Source: an uncultured Clostridia bacterium (GTDB lineage: Bacteria > Bacillota > Clostridia > Oscillospirales > Acutalibacteraceae). Taken from it: a stretch of 22,220 nucleotides of DNA. The notes under the pieces are model-generated. The model was given only the letters and a program-made list of their open reading frames with translations. It ran no database searches and was not told where the DNA came from. The position numbers and the translations under genes are program-made. Shown here in pieces: positions 1 through 6,889 of the stretch. The DNA lies in the NCBI GenBank assembly GCA_937876375.1, contig CALEHY010000018.1, positions 1-22,220 of the forward strand, given 5' to 3'. Position 1 is the first letter of the stretch. Each line of letters begins with the position of its first letter.

Positions 1-55
1 GAGCGTCACCTTGCCAAGGTGAAGGTAGCGAGTTCGAGTCTCGTAATCCGCTCCA
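1..55 (+). tRNA. tRNA-Gly (GCC), 3' part, cut by window start
   Basis: The 5' acceptor strand and D arm lie outside the window. Visible are the anticodon stem (6-10 with 18-22), a loop with anticodon GCC at 13-15 after the conserved T, a T arm (28-32 with 40-44, loop starting TTCGA), the 3' acceptor strand 45-51, discriminator T52 and an encoded CCA at 53-55. It is followed at once by a terminator-like hairpin, so it is probably transcribed with an upstream tRNA array. Confidence 0.93.
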
Positions 56-65
56 TTGTTTATTG

Positions 66-92
66 CATTGCTTTTTATAAGCAATGTTTTTA
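66..92 (+). terminator. Hairpin terminator after tRNA-Gly
   Basis: An 8-bp stem (66-73 with 79-86) has a 5-base loop and is followed by a short T run. It would end the upstream tRNA transcript, or act as a processing spacer before tRNA-Cys. The stem is AT-rich, so strength is uncertain. Confidence 0.6.
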
Positions 93-97
93 TATAC

Positions 98-172
98 GGC
101 ACCATAGCCAAGTGGTAAGGCAAAGGTCTGCAACACCTCTACGCCCCAGTTCAAATCTGGGTGGTGCCTCCA
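98..172 (+). tRNA. tRNA-Cys (GCA)
   Basis: This is a complete cloverleaf. Acceptor strands are 98-104 and 162-168, discriminator T169, and CCA is encoded at 170-172. The D stem GCC/GGC is at 107-109/119-121, the anticodon GCA at 130-132 sits in a 7-base loop, and the T arm is 145-149/157-161 with loop TTCAAAT. The outermost anticodon-stem pair (A123 with C139, positions 27-43) is a mismatch; the rest of the stem pairs. Otherwise it looks functional. Confidence 0.96.
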
Positions 173-176
173 ACTA

Positions 177-216
177 AAAACGGTTTAAACCATTGTGTTT
201 AAACCGTTTTATTTTT
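177..216 (+). terminator. Terminator after tRNA-Cys
   Basis: A perfect 14-bp inverted repeat (177-190 with 197-210), loop CATTGT, is followed by ATTTTT. It is flanked by A on the left and T on the right, so it could work in both directions, but only the plus-strand tRNA needs it. Confidence 0.85.
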
Positions 217-226
217 AGGTGTAGTT

Positions 227-1030
227 ATGTTAGAATCAGTAACACTTTTGATGAATAAACTAAATATTCCCATCACTCTACAGCAAGAGGTAAACAACTT
301 AGACGATAAAACAGTATTGTCTCTGGTAGATAAATGCAAATCATCCTTTGATACATTGATTGCACAAAATGATACTACAAGGCTTGCCGTTTGTCTTTAT
401 TATGCTGAGAATGTTACTAAGCCAGAGTACATAAAAAAGGGGATACCACTTGATATTTTTTATGATACAATGAGTGATATATCTATTTGGTGTGATAATA
501 ATGAAAATAAAGGTCTTAAGAATTATAATTGGATAAAAAATCATCTTAATTTAGAATTATTTAGACTTGGTAGATTACAATTTCAAATGTATAAGAGTAA
601 TAATAAAACATTGAAATATAACAAACTACCTTTTGATAAAGGCGAAAATCTACTGTATGTTCATATACCACAAGGTGAGAAACTTATTTATTCCGATTGC
701 GTTAATTCTATATTAGCGTCAAAGGAGTTCTTCGCTAAATATTTTAATTATCAGTATGATTTTTATTTCTGCGAAAGTTGGTTGCTGTATAGCGAAAACT
801 TTTTGTTTATGACACCGTCTTCAAATATTTTGCAGTTTCAATCACTGTTTGAAATTGTATATAATGTACCTGATGATCACCAAGCTGTTGAGAGAATATT
901 TGGTAAAAGACAATTACTAAAACGAAAGTATCCAGAAGACACCACTCTGCAAAAGCAAGCAAAACGATATATCCTTGCTGGCAACAAACTTGGTGTTGGT
1001 ATTGGTATAATTAGCAAATATGACATATAA
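227..1030 (+). CDS. Acyltransferase domain-containing protein (DUF5596 / GNAT-like C-terminal domain)
   Basis: The protein has 267 residues. From memory of the family, the sequence fits a two-part acyltransferase-like protein: a helical N-terminal part (about 1-105) and a GNAT-like C-terminal domain (about 105-262). Recognisable landmarks are WIKNHL (102-107), LFRLGRLQFQM (111-121), VHIPQGEKL (145-153), ESWLLYS (183-189), SSNILQFQ (198-205), RIFG (223-226) and TTLQKQAK (239-246). The substrate is unknown; GNAT folds usually transfer an acyl group from acyl-CoA or acyl-ACP to an amine. ATG at 227 follows an AGGTG ribosome site at 217-221. It sits alone after the tRNA-Cys terminator and I see no strong promoter of its own. 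The stop codon TAA (1028-1030) coincides with the edge of the palindromic element at 1028-1205. Confidence 0.8.
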   Translation: MLESVTLLMNKLNIPITLQQEVNNLDDKTVLSLVDKCKSSFDTLIAQNDTTRLAVCLYYAENVTKPEYIKKGIPLDIFYDTMSDISIWCDNNENKGLKNYNWIKNHLNLELFRLGRLQFQMYKSNNKTLKYNKLPFDKGENLLYVHIPQGEKLIYSDCVNSILASKEFFAKYFNYQYDFYFCESWLLYSENFLFMTPSSNILQFQSLFEIVYNVPDDHQAVERIFGKRQLLKRKYPEDTTLQKQAKRYILAGNKLGVGIGIISKYDI

Positions 1031-1205
1031 AAAGGAGCCTTAAGGGGTGCCTTGCAGTTTTGACAAAGTAATTTTGCCTAGATTTGATATTACAAAATGC
1101 CCACAATACTAGCGTATTATGGGCATTTTTAATGTTATAGATAGGTGAAAGGACAAAGTCAAAACCTATGCTTTTTTATGTAGGGCACCCCAAGGGCTCC
1201 TTTTA
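1028..1205. repeat. Palindromic inverted-repeat element between convergent genes (MITE-like or structured RNA)
   Basis: The outer inverted repeats, about 22 bases each, are 1030-1051 and 1183-1204 (AAAAGGAGCC... against ...GGGCTCCTTTT, with few mismatches). Nested inside are GTTTTGAC at 1057-1064 with GTCAAAAC at 1158-1165, a 9-bp helix with two G-U wobbles at 1072-1080 with 1142-1150, and an apical hairpin 1095-1109 with 1114-1128 (one mismatch, loop TAGC) flanked by A and T runs. The whole segment can therefore fold as one long arm. Each end begins TAAAA(A)GGAGCC, and that TAA is the stop codon of the gene on its side. No coding sequence is present. It may be a non-autonomous mobile repeat, a bidirectional terminator, or both. 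No clear target-site duplication is visible. Confidence 0.7.
1095..1130. terminator. Apical hairpin usable as bidirectional terminator
   Basis: A 15-bp stem with one C-A mismatch and loop TAGC, with A's before and T's after, so it resembles an intrinsic terminator on either strand. It lies between the converging acyltransferase and MscS genes. It is part of the larger palindromic element. Confidence 0.65.
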
Positions 1206-2264
1206 TTTGTTTGCTATATAAACACTTGTTGATGGGAACGCAAATTTAGCTCCATTCTTTTCAACTATTTCCTTGATTTTGAAATTAACATTGTTCTCAA
1301 TTTTAAGGTATTCGTCATAATCCGGTGTGTTAGCGTAGCAACAGATAGATAGTTCAAGTGATGAATCATCAAGTTTTGAAAAATTGACTCTGATTGGGTT
1401 AGGGGATATATTTTCGTTCGATACTAGAAAATCTTCAATATCCTTGCGACATTTTTCAAGCAGTTCATTGTCAGTAGAATACTCTAGTCCAATCGTTGAC
1501 AAAATTCGCCATTTATCAACTCTTGTTAAATTGATGATTGGTTCTTTTGTTAGAGTTGAATTTGGAATTGTAACAATGCTACCTTCTACTGTCCTAATAG
1601 TTGTAGATCTCATTTTGACTTCAATTACAAAACCTTTTAAATCAGAGGTTAGTATTTGGTCACCAACGATAAATGGTTTTTCAAATATAATAACAAAGCC
1701 ACTAATCATATTAGAAACAGCCTCTTGCGCAGCAAGTGAAATAGCCAGTCCACCAACACCTATACCAGTTATAAGACCATTGATATTGTATCCTAGTTCG
1801 CTTAACGCCATCACAACAGTAAAAGCTATAACAATAATCTTTAGGATATTTGATATGAATTTGATTGCAGTAGTGTTCATATTATCAGTTTGACTACCAG
1901 CAAAATGTAGAATTAAATATAAGTTTTGCGATAGATAACTAGTTATGCACCAGCAAACAATCAGAATAATGATTATCTTAAACATTTTGAATATCGAAGG
2001 ACTAAAAAAATTAAAATAGTGTAGAATTAGCAATCCAATGATAATCAATAGTATTGACAGAGGCTTTACAAGAGAGTTAACAAATGTATTCTTGTATTCT
2101 TCCTTATCCTTGTATATTAGCTTTGCAACAAATGTAAGAACAGCTTTTGATATTTGTTTGTGAAAGAGAACTAATATAACACAGATAGCTGCTGTGATAC
2201 AAAATGTTATCGTTTTATCAGTGGAATTGAATATTTCTGTTATATGTTTAATTATATTATTCAT
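1203..2264 (-). CDS. MscS-family mechanosensitive ion channel
   Basis: The protein has 353 residues. Predicted membrane segments are at about 17-36, 67-86, 92-112 and 137-156, followed by the pore-lining helix of MscS channels (about 163-194: GIGVGGLAISLAAQEAVSNM). Next come EKPFIVGDQI (195-204), the beta domain with STTIRTVEGSIVTIPNSTL (220-238), and a C-terminal alpha/beta vestibule domain. The known family role is a homo-oligomeric (heptameric) tension-gated channel that releases solutes on hypo-osmotic shock. The four helices before the pore helix make it a little larger than E. coli MscS. The ATG follows GGAGGG with six bases between. A possible promoter (TTGAAA, 15-base spacer, TATAAC) lies upstream but is poorly spaced. 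It ends inside the palindromic element that separates it from the acyltransferase gene. Confidence 0.92.
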   Translation of the reverse strand: MNNIIKHITEIFNSTDKTITFCITAAICVILVLFHKQISKAVLTFVAKLIYKDKEEYKNTFVNSLVKPLSILLIIIGLLILHYFNFFSPSIFKMFKIIIILIVCWCITSYLSQNLYLILHFAGSQTDNMNTTAIKFISNILKIIVIAFTVVMALSELGYNINGLITGIGVGGLAISLAAQEAVSNMISGFVIIFEKPFIVGDQILTSDLKGFVIEVKMRSTTIRTVEGSIVTIPNSTLTKEPIINLTRVDKWRILSTIGLEYSTDNELLEKCRKDIEDFLVSNENISPNPIRVNFSKLDDSSLELSICCYANTPDYDEYLKIENNVNFKIKEIVEKNGAKFAFPSTSVYIANK

Positions 2265-2384
2265 ATACGACCCTCCATATAATATTATGTTATATCAAAT
2301 AAACAATTTTTTCAAGTAATTATATCTATTTAAATTAGTTTACAAAATATTAACAAAATTTATTTAATAAATTTAAATTTTTTG

Positions 2385-2413
2385 TTGAATTTTATTTCTT
2401 TTAATGTTATACT
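2385..2413 (+). promoter_or_regulatory. Sigma-A-type promoter of the Lys/Ala-rich membrane protein
   Basis: TTGAAT (2385-2390), a 17-base spacer, and TATACT (2408-2413). The -10 box overlaps the region just after an in-frame ATG at 2404, so that ATG cannot be the start for transcripts from this promoter. The surrounding 2265-2400 stretch is very AT-rich and holds no gene. Confidence 0.75.
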
Positions 2414-2442
2414 TATTCCATACTTATAAGGAGGGGACTGCT

Positions 2443-3099
2443 TTGAGCAAGGAAACCAAATTAGCTAAAAAAGAAAAGAAAGCCGCAAAGAAGGCTGCAA
2501 AGGTAGAAAAGCAACAAGCTGCTGCATATGCAAAGCTTGTAAAAAATATCGAGAAAAAGAATGCTAAGGCAGAGAAAAAGGCTAACAAGAAGAACAAGCC
2601 ATTTGTTCCAATTGCTATCCCAACTCAAGAAGAAGCATTTGCTGCTGCTCCAGTTAATAAGGGCAAGCAGATTACAAAGATGATTATTCTTCTATTGTTA
2701 ATCGCATATATCATTTATTTCTTGGTAATGTGGTTTACATATGTTGCTCCAATCAAGAATATTGAGGGCGAAGAGGATGGTCCTTCAGCTGCTACAGAGT
2801 ATGATAGATATGTAAATGAGCATAAGATCACTACTACTCCTACATACAGCGTATCAGAGGCAAAGTATTTGCTACAGCAGGTTCTTCACGATAACTGGCA
2901 GACAATCGGTTATTCTAGCGATCCTTCTTCATCAGCTATTAACTACAATGGTATGACCACTGTTAACAACGCTGATTGCTTTACATTTACAGCAACAGGC
3001 AAGAAGTACGCTGTTTCAACAAAGCTTTCTGCTGTATATGTTTTAGAGAATGGTGAGTATAGTCCTCTCACATTCCACCAGACAAATTACTTGTTCTAA
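2443..3099 (+). CDS. Lys/Ala-rich single-pass membrane protein, function unknown
   Basis: The protein has 218 residues if it starts at TTG 2443, which is preceded by a strong AAGGAGGGG site (2428-2436). An in-frame ATG at 2404 would add 13 residues but overlaps the promoter and has no ribosome site. Residues 1-52 are almost entirely K, A and E, probably a charged helix or coiled coil in the cytoplasm. A transmembrane helix follows at 79-101 (IILLLLIAYIIYFLVMWFTYV). An acidic linker GEEDGP (109-114) leads to a small globular C-terminal domain (about 134-218) outside the membrane. I do not recognise the family. The charged N-terminus could contact nucleic acid, acidic phospholipid or ribosomes; this is speculation. 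It is monocistronic, with its own promoter and terminator. Confidence 0.85.
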   Translation: MSKETKLAKKEKKAAKKAAKVEKQQAAAYAKLVKNIEKKNAKAEKKANKKNKPFVPIAIPTQEEAFAAAPVNKGKQITKMIILLLLIAYIIYFLVMWFTYVAPIKNIEGEEDGPSAATEYDRYVNEHKITTTPTYSVSEAKYLLQQVLHDNWQTIGYSSDPSSSAINYNGMTTVNNADCFTFTATGKKYAVSTKLSAVYVLENGEYSPLTFHQTNYLF

Positions 3100-3114
3100 T
3101 ATAATATTTAGTAT

Positions 3115-3147
3115 AAAAAGCTCTCGTAATGAGAGCTTTTTTGTTTG
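3115..3147 (+). terminator. Terminator after the Lys/Ala-rich protein
   Basis: A stem AAAAAGCTCTC with GAGAGCTTTTTT, loop GTAAT, ends in a T run. It lies 15 bases after the stop codon at 3099. Confidence 0.92.
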
Positions 3148-3173
3148 AATTATTAAATGTTAATTTGCATTGC

Positions 3174-3202
3174 TTGAAACAACGATGATTAAATTGTATA
3201 AT
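3174..3202 (+). promoter_or_regulatory. Promoter of the XRE membrane protein
   Basis: TTGAAA (3174-3179), a 17-base spacer and a perfect TATAAT (3197-3202) lie just upstream of the GGAGG ribosome site at 3218-3223. Confidence 0.85.
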
Positions 3203-3230
3203 TAGAATATAAAATCGTGGAGGTATGATT

Positions 3231-3773
3231 ATGCTTAACGAAAATATCAAACAAATGCGCAAATCAAATGGATATACTCAAGAAGAATTAGCTTCTAAAC
3301 TAGGCGTTGTTAGACAAACTGTTTCTAAATGGGAGAAGGGGTTATCTGTACCTGACTCTGAAATGCTAATAAAAATAGCAGAATTTTTTGAAACATCTGT
3401 GACAGTGTTACTTGGTGAAACGATTAATACTAAAGAAAACGAGATTAGTATAGCTGAACTATCTGAAAAATTGTCTTTAATAAATGAACAACTCGCTAAC
3501 GAAAAGGAAACAAAAAGAAAAACGATCAAATCAATATCTATTATCGGAATTGTTGGTGTAGTTATTTATACAATTATCAAAACATTTATGTATTTTAATA
3601 CTATATCTTATGTTAATAACGATGATGTTGTTGGAACGATTATCGGTGGAGCTGATGGACCAACAACAATATTTGTTGCTTCATCTGGCGTTAATTATAA
3701 AACTTTAATAATTGTAGTTATTATATTTATTCTGTCAATTATTGGTATAATTGTTTCTCGTAAAAAGAGATAA
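3231..3773 (+). CDS. XRE-family HTH protein with two-pass membrane tail and IGGADGPT motif
   Basis: The protein has 180 residues from ATG 3231, chosen because TGGAGG (3218-3223) is 7 bases upstream; the ATG at 3225 is too close. Residues 3-61 form an XRE/Cro-type helix-turn-helix (IKQMRKSNGYTQEELASKLG, then RQTVSKWEKGLSVPD). Residues 73-97 are a charged heptad-like helix. A transmembrane segment follows at 101-122, then a short external loop with DDVVGT and IGGADGPTTIFV (138-149), and a second membrane segment at 157-176 before an RKKR tail. The fold suggests a membrane-tethered transcription factor that senses something at the envelope. The IGGADGPT string resembles the signature in beta subunits of sodium-pumping decarboxylases. 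Target genes are unknown and no other regulated gene adjoins it. Confidence 0.9.
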   Translation: MLNENIKQMRKSNGYTQEELASKLGVVRQTVSKWEKGLSVPDSEMLIKIAEFFETSVTVLLGETINTKENEISIAELSEKLSLINEQLANEKETKRKTIKSISIIGIVGVVIYTIIKTFMYFNTISYVNNDDVVGTIIGGADGPTTIFVASSGVNYKTLIIVVIIFILSIIGIIVSRKKR

Positions 3774-3786
3774 TTTAATCATTAAT

Positions 3787-3822
3787 AAAACCGCATTCTT
3801 AAATCAAAGAATGCGGTTTTTG
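3787..3822. terminator. Bidirectional terminator between XRE gene and UPF0210 gene
   Basis: A perfect 14-bp stem (3787-3800 with 3807-3820), loop AAATCA, with A's on the left and T's on the right. It lies between two convergent genes, 13 bases after one stop and 14 bases after the other. Confidence 0.93.
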
Positions 3823-3834
3823 TTATTATATTTA

Positions 3835-5190
3835 TTAATTCTTTAATGAATGTAATGGTGCAGGAATCTTACCACCACGACTGATGAATTTGCTTGGTTG
3901 TTTTGTGTTAACTCTCATAACTGGTCCAGAGCCTAGTAGTCCGCCAAACTCTAGCTCATCACCAATATCCTTGCCAATAGCAGGAATTAGACGAACAGCA
4001 GTTGTTTTTGCGTTTACCATACCGATGGCAGCCTCATCAGCAATAATGCCACTGATTACCTCTGCACTAGTATCACCAGGAACAACTATCATATCAAGAC
4101 CAACAGAGCATACTGCAGTCATAGCCTCAAGCTTTTCAATAGTTAAGACACCGTTTCTAGCAGCATCAATCATACCTGCATCCTCTGATACAGGAATAAA
4201 TGCGCCACTTAGACCGCCAACGCTTGATGATGCCATAACGCCACCTTTTTTTACAGCGTCATTGAGCATAGCAAGACAAGCTGTAGTACCAGCAGCACCA
4301 CATTGCTCAAGACCGATTTCCTCAAGAATGTGAGCAACAGAGTCGCCAACTGCAGGAGTAGGGGCTAAAGACAAATCAACAATACCGAATGGTACGCCTA
4401 ATCTCTCACTAGCTACCTTACCAACAAGCTGACCCATTCTAGTAACTTTGAATGCAGTCTTTTTAATAAGCTCTGCAATCTCATTAATAGAGTAATCAGG
4501 GTGCTTTGCAACAGCAGCTCTTACAACACCAGGACCACTTACGCCAACATTAATGACACAATCAGGCTCTGATATTCCATGGAATGCACCAGCCATAAAT
4601 GGATTATCCTCTGGAGCGTTACAAAATACAACAAGCTTACCGGCAGCAATACAATCTCTGTCCTTTGTTAGTTCTGCAGCTTCCTTAATTTTCTGTCCCA
4701 TAATACGAACAGCGTCCATATTGATACCAGCTTTTGTTGAGCCAATATTTACTGATGAACATAGAAAATCTGTGCTAGCAAGAGCTTCTGGAATAGAATT
4801 AATTAGTTCTAAATCACCAGCTGCAAATCCTTTTTGAACGAGGGCTGAATATCCTCCAATGAAGTTAACGCCAATTTCTTTTGCAGCCTTGTCAAGAGTA
4901 AGAGCATATTTTACAGGATCACCACCACTAATACCAGCTAGTATCGAAATAGGTGTAACTGAAACACGCTTATTGATAATAGGAATACCATATTCCTTCT
5001 CTATTTCTTGACCAGTTTTAACTAGGTTTTCTGCTTTTTTACAAATCTTGTCATATACCTTTTGGCAAGATTTATCTATATCACTATCACCGCAATCGAT
5101 TAGAGAAATGCCCATAGTAGTAGTTCTAATATCAAGGCATTCGTCTTGAATCATTCTGATAGTTTCTAGAATGTCATATGTATCTATCAA
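3835..5190 (-). CDS. PFL family protein, UPF0210 (DUF711)
   Basis: The protein has 451 residues, close to the usual length of about 450 for this family. Landmarks are ILETIRMIQDECLDIRTTTMGISL near the N-terminus, GIPIINKRVSVTPISIL (68-84), NPFMAGAFHGI, INVGVSGPGVV, FGIVDLSLAPTPAVGDSVAHILEE and a C-terminal GGKIPAPLHSLKN. The family is related in fold to pyruvate formate-lyase-like proteins, but its reaction is not established to my knowledge. The start is TTG at 5188-5190 with AGGAGG eight bases upstream; no better in-frame start keeps the conserved N-terminus. It follows the UPF0237 gene by 12 bases, so the two are co-transcribed. This pairing recurs in many Firmicutes and hints at a shared, amino-acid-sensed function (inference). 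Confidence 0.93.
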   Translation of the reverse strand: MIDTYDILETIRMIQDECLDIRTTTMGISLIDCGDSDIDKSCQKVYDKICKKAENLVKTGQEIEKEYGIPIINKRVSVTPISILAGISGGDPVKYALTLDKAAKEIGVNFIGGYSALVQKGFAAGDLELINSIPEALASTDFLCSSVNIGSTKAGINMDAVRIMGQKIKEAAELTKDRDCIAAGKLVVFCNAPEDNPFMAGAFHGISEPDCVINVGVSGPGVVRAAVAKHPDYSINEIAELIKKTAFKVTRMGQLVGKVASERLGVPFGIVDLSLAPTPAVGDSVAHILEEIGLEQCGAAGTTACLAMLNDAVKKGGVMASSSVGGLSGAFIPVSEDAGMIDAARNGVLTIEKLEAMTAVCSVGLDMIVVPGDTSAEVISGIIADEAAIGMVNAKTTAVRLIPAIGKDIGDELEFGGLLGSGPVMRVNTKQPSKFISRGGKIPAPLHSLKN

Positions 5191-5202
5191 CTCGTTGTCC
5201 TC

Positions 5203-5472
5203 CTATATTTTATGCATTGAATTGAATAAATCCTCATGCATAGCATGGATAGACAATCCAGCTTCCTTACCATAGCTTTCTAGTTTATCTGCGAATGCAG
5301 TAAAATCTGTATTTGATTTTGAAGTATCAGCCATCATCATCATGCAAAATGTATCCTGAAGGATTGACTGTGATACCTCCATAACATTAACATTGCAATC
5401 AGCACAAATGTTAGATACTTTAGCAAGAATACCAACCATATCCTTACCAACAACAGTAATAATACAACGCAT
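5203..5472 (-). CDS. ACT domain-containing protein, UPF0237
   Basis: The protein has 89 residues and is a single ACT domain of the UPF0237 / GcvR-like type: MRCIITVVGKDMVGILAKVSN at the start, then NVNVMEVSQSILQDTFCMMMM. ACT domains bind small ligands, usually amino acids, at dimer interfaces. I chose ATG at 5470-5472, which has GGAGG eight bases upstream. The in-frame TTG further upstream lies on the ribosome site itself and would add a spurious MEVIN. It is the first gene of a two-gene operon with the UPF0210 protein, under a strong promoter at 5503-5531. The likely role is as a regulatory partner of UPF0210 (inference from constant neighbourhood). Confidence 0.92.
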   Translation of the reverse strand: MRCIITVVGKDMVGILAKVSNICADCNVNVMEVSQSILQDTFCMMMMADTSKSNTDFTAFADKLESYGKEAGLSIHAMHEDLFNSMHKI

Positions 5473-5502
5473 ATTTATTACCTCCAATAATTTATTACAG
5501 CA

Positions 5503-5531
5503 ATTATAACAAAATGAAAAATATTTTTCAA
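5503..5531 (-). promoter_or_regulatory. Promoter of the UPF0237-UPF0210 operon
   Basis: On the minus strand: TTGAAA (5526-5531), a 17-base spacer and a perfect TATAAT (5503-5508). This gives a leader of about 24 bases before ATG 5472. Confidence 0.88.
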
Positions 5532-5548
5532 TAAATGTATAAAATATA

Positions 5549-5577
5549 TTTAAAAATTTGTTGATATATGATAGAAT
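5549..5577 (+). promoter_or_regulatory. Candidate promoter of the phosphatase-Lrp-aminotransferase-ispE operon
   Basis: TTTAAA (5549-5554), a 17-base spacer and TAGAAT (5572-5577), divergent from the UPF0237 promoter. The -35 box matches 4 of 6 and the -10 box 5 of 6, so this is a moderate call. Confidence 0.45.
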
Positions 5578-5602
5578 AAGTAATTAATAAAGGGGGTATT
5601 AT

Positions 5603-6400
5603 GTGAATTATAAGAACATATTTGATACACATACACATTCTATCAATTCATTTGATGGTAATCATACCTGCCTTGAGCTATGTCAAAATGCTTTGGATAA
5701 AGGTGCAATTGGTATCGCGATTACTGATCATGTTGATATTGATGGCGACGACTATGATTGCAAAAAGCAATATAGTGATGCACTAGAAATGAAAAATAAG
5801 TTTGATGGTCAGCTAGAGGTTCTGACTGGTATTGAGCTTGGCCAAGGTTTATATGTTCAAAACAAGGCTAACGAGCTTCTCAATACATATAACTATGATT
5901 TCATTTTAGGCTCAATTCATAATCTTTGTAATATGCAAGATTTTTATTTCCTAAATTACAAGGAATATGATATTGATGGTTTATTGTCAACATATTTTAA
6001 TGATTTATTAGAATATTCAAAACTAAATCTATTTGACTCATTAGCTCATTTAACATATCCACTTCGTTATATTGTTGCTAGAGAGCACATTAATGTTGAT
6101 CTTTCAAAGCATTATGATATTATTGATGCAATTTTCTTAGAATTAATTAAATCTGACAAGGCGTTAGAATTAAATACATCAGGATTATTTATGGATATGA
6201 AAGACACTTTACCAAACAAATCTCTTATAAATCGCTATCATGATATGGGTGGTAAGCATGTTACTGTTGGATCCGATTCACATTATAAGAACAAGGTGTG
6301 TCAAGGTATCGATACAGGCTACGAAATTCTAAAGAGCTGTGGATATGACAACTTTACAATTTATAAAAATAGGGAACCACTTTTGATTCCTATAGAATAG
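5603..6400 (+). CDS. PHP-domain phosphatase, HisJ (histidinol-phosphatase) family
   Basis: The protein has 265 residues, typical of HisJ-type PHP phosphatases. Metal-ligand motifs appear in the expected order: DTHTH (8-12), TDH (41-43), GIELG (76-80, the glutamate), GSIHN (103-107), LAHLTYP (148-153, the histidine) and GSDSH (223-227). The known reaction for HisJ is L-histidinol phosphate to L-histidinol; related PHP proteins act on other phosphoesters. No other histidine gene is near, so the substrate here is open. The start is GTG 5603 with AGGGGG six bases upstream; the overlapping ATG at 5601 runs straight into TGA. It is the first gene of an operon, followed nine bases later by an Lrp-type regulator. 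Confidence 0.88.
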   Translation: MNYKNIFDTHTHSINSFDGNHTCLELCQNALDKGAIGIAITDHVDIDGDDYDCKKQYSDALEMKNKFDGQLEVLTGIELGQGLYVQNKANELLNTYNYDFILGSIHNLCNMQDFYFLNYKEYDIDGLLSTYFNDLLEYSKLNLFDSLAHLTYPLRYIVAREHINVDLSKHYDIIDAIFLELIKSDKALELNTSGLFMDMKDTLPNKSLINRYHDMGGKHVTVGSDSHYKNKVCQGIDTGYEILKSCGYDNFTIYKNREPLLIPIE

Positions 6401-6409
6401 AGGTATAAT

Positions 6410-6889
6410 ATGGATAGATTACTAAAATTAATCGAGAGCAATCCAAGATTGTCTAATGAAGAAATCGCTGTAATGCTCGGATCTACCGAGGCTGAGATTA
6501 CAGAGGCTATTAAATTATATGAGGAGTCTGGCGTTATCAAGGGCTATAGAGCCATTCTTGATGAGTCAAAGGCCAATCCTCTTGCTGTTACTGCTATGAT
6601 TGAGATTAATGTTCAGCCAAAGTCTGGTCACGGATTTGATGATATTGCAAAGCGTATTTCATCACTTGATGAGGTAGAGAGTGTTTACCTTATGAGTGGT
6701 GGTTCTGATTTGTGTTGTATTGTTAAGGACAAGTCATTTGAAGAGGTTGCTATGTTCGTGGTAAAGAGATTATCACCACTAGAGGATGTAGTTAAGACAA
6801 AGACTAACTTTATCCTTAAGAGATTTAAGGAGCAAGGTGTAAATCTATGCGATGATACCACTGATGACAGGGGGACTATCTCGTTTTGA
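6410..6889 (+). CDS. Lrp/AsnC family transcriptional regulator
   Basis: The protein has 159 residues. A winged helix-turn-helix occupies about 1-50 (LSNEEIAVMLGSTEAEITEAI as the HTH, ending GVIKGYRAIL) and an Lrp/AsnC effector-binding (RAM) domain about 60-140 (AMIEINV, VESVYLMSGGSDLCCIV). Such proteins form dimers to octamers and respond to amino acids. It begins nine bases after the phosphatase gene with an AGAGGT site. Its stop TGA (6887-6889) overlaps the next ATG (6889), so translation is coupled to the aminotransferase. Lrp next to a class I aminotransferase suggests local control of an amino-acid pathway. The C-terminal tail beyond about residue 145 is acidic and unlikely to be conserved. 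Confidence 0.93.
   Translation: MDRLLKLIESNPRLSNEEIAVMLGSTEAEITEAIKLYEESGVIKGYRAILDESKANPLAVTAMIEINVQPKSGHGFDDIAKRISSLDEVESVYLMSGGSDLCCIVKDKSFEEVAMFVVKRLSPLEDVVKTKTNFILKRFKEQGVNLCDDTTDDRGTISF

Noticed and set aside
177..210. The perfect palindrome after tRNA-Cys considered as an integration site
   Set aside because: No integrase, no tRNA 3'-end duplication and no mobile genes follow; the A/T flanks make a terminator the simple reading.
1384..1893. A 169-codon plus-strand open frame inside mscS
   Set aside because: It is antisense to a clear MscS-family gene, has no ribosome site, and its product has no recognisable features.
2404..2442. An upstream ATG extending the Lys/Ala-rich protein by 13 residues
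   Set aside because: It overlaps the -10 box of the promoter and has no ribosome site; TTG 2443 has AAGGAGGGG correctly placed.
3884..4333. A 149-codon plus-strand open frame over the UPF0210 gene
   Set aside because: It is the complement of a strongly conserved protein, rich in P/S/A as expected for such a shadow; no start signals.
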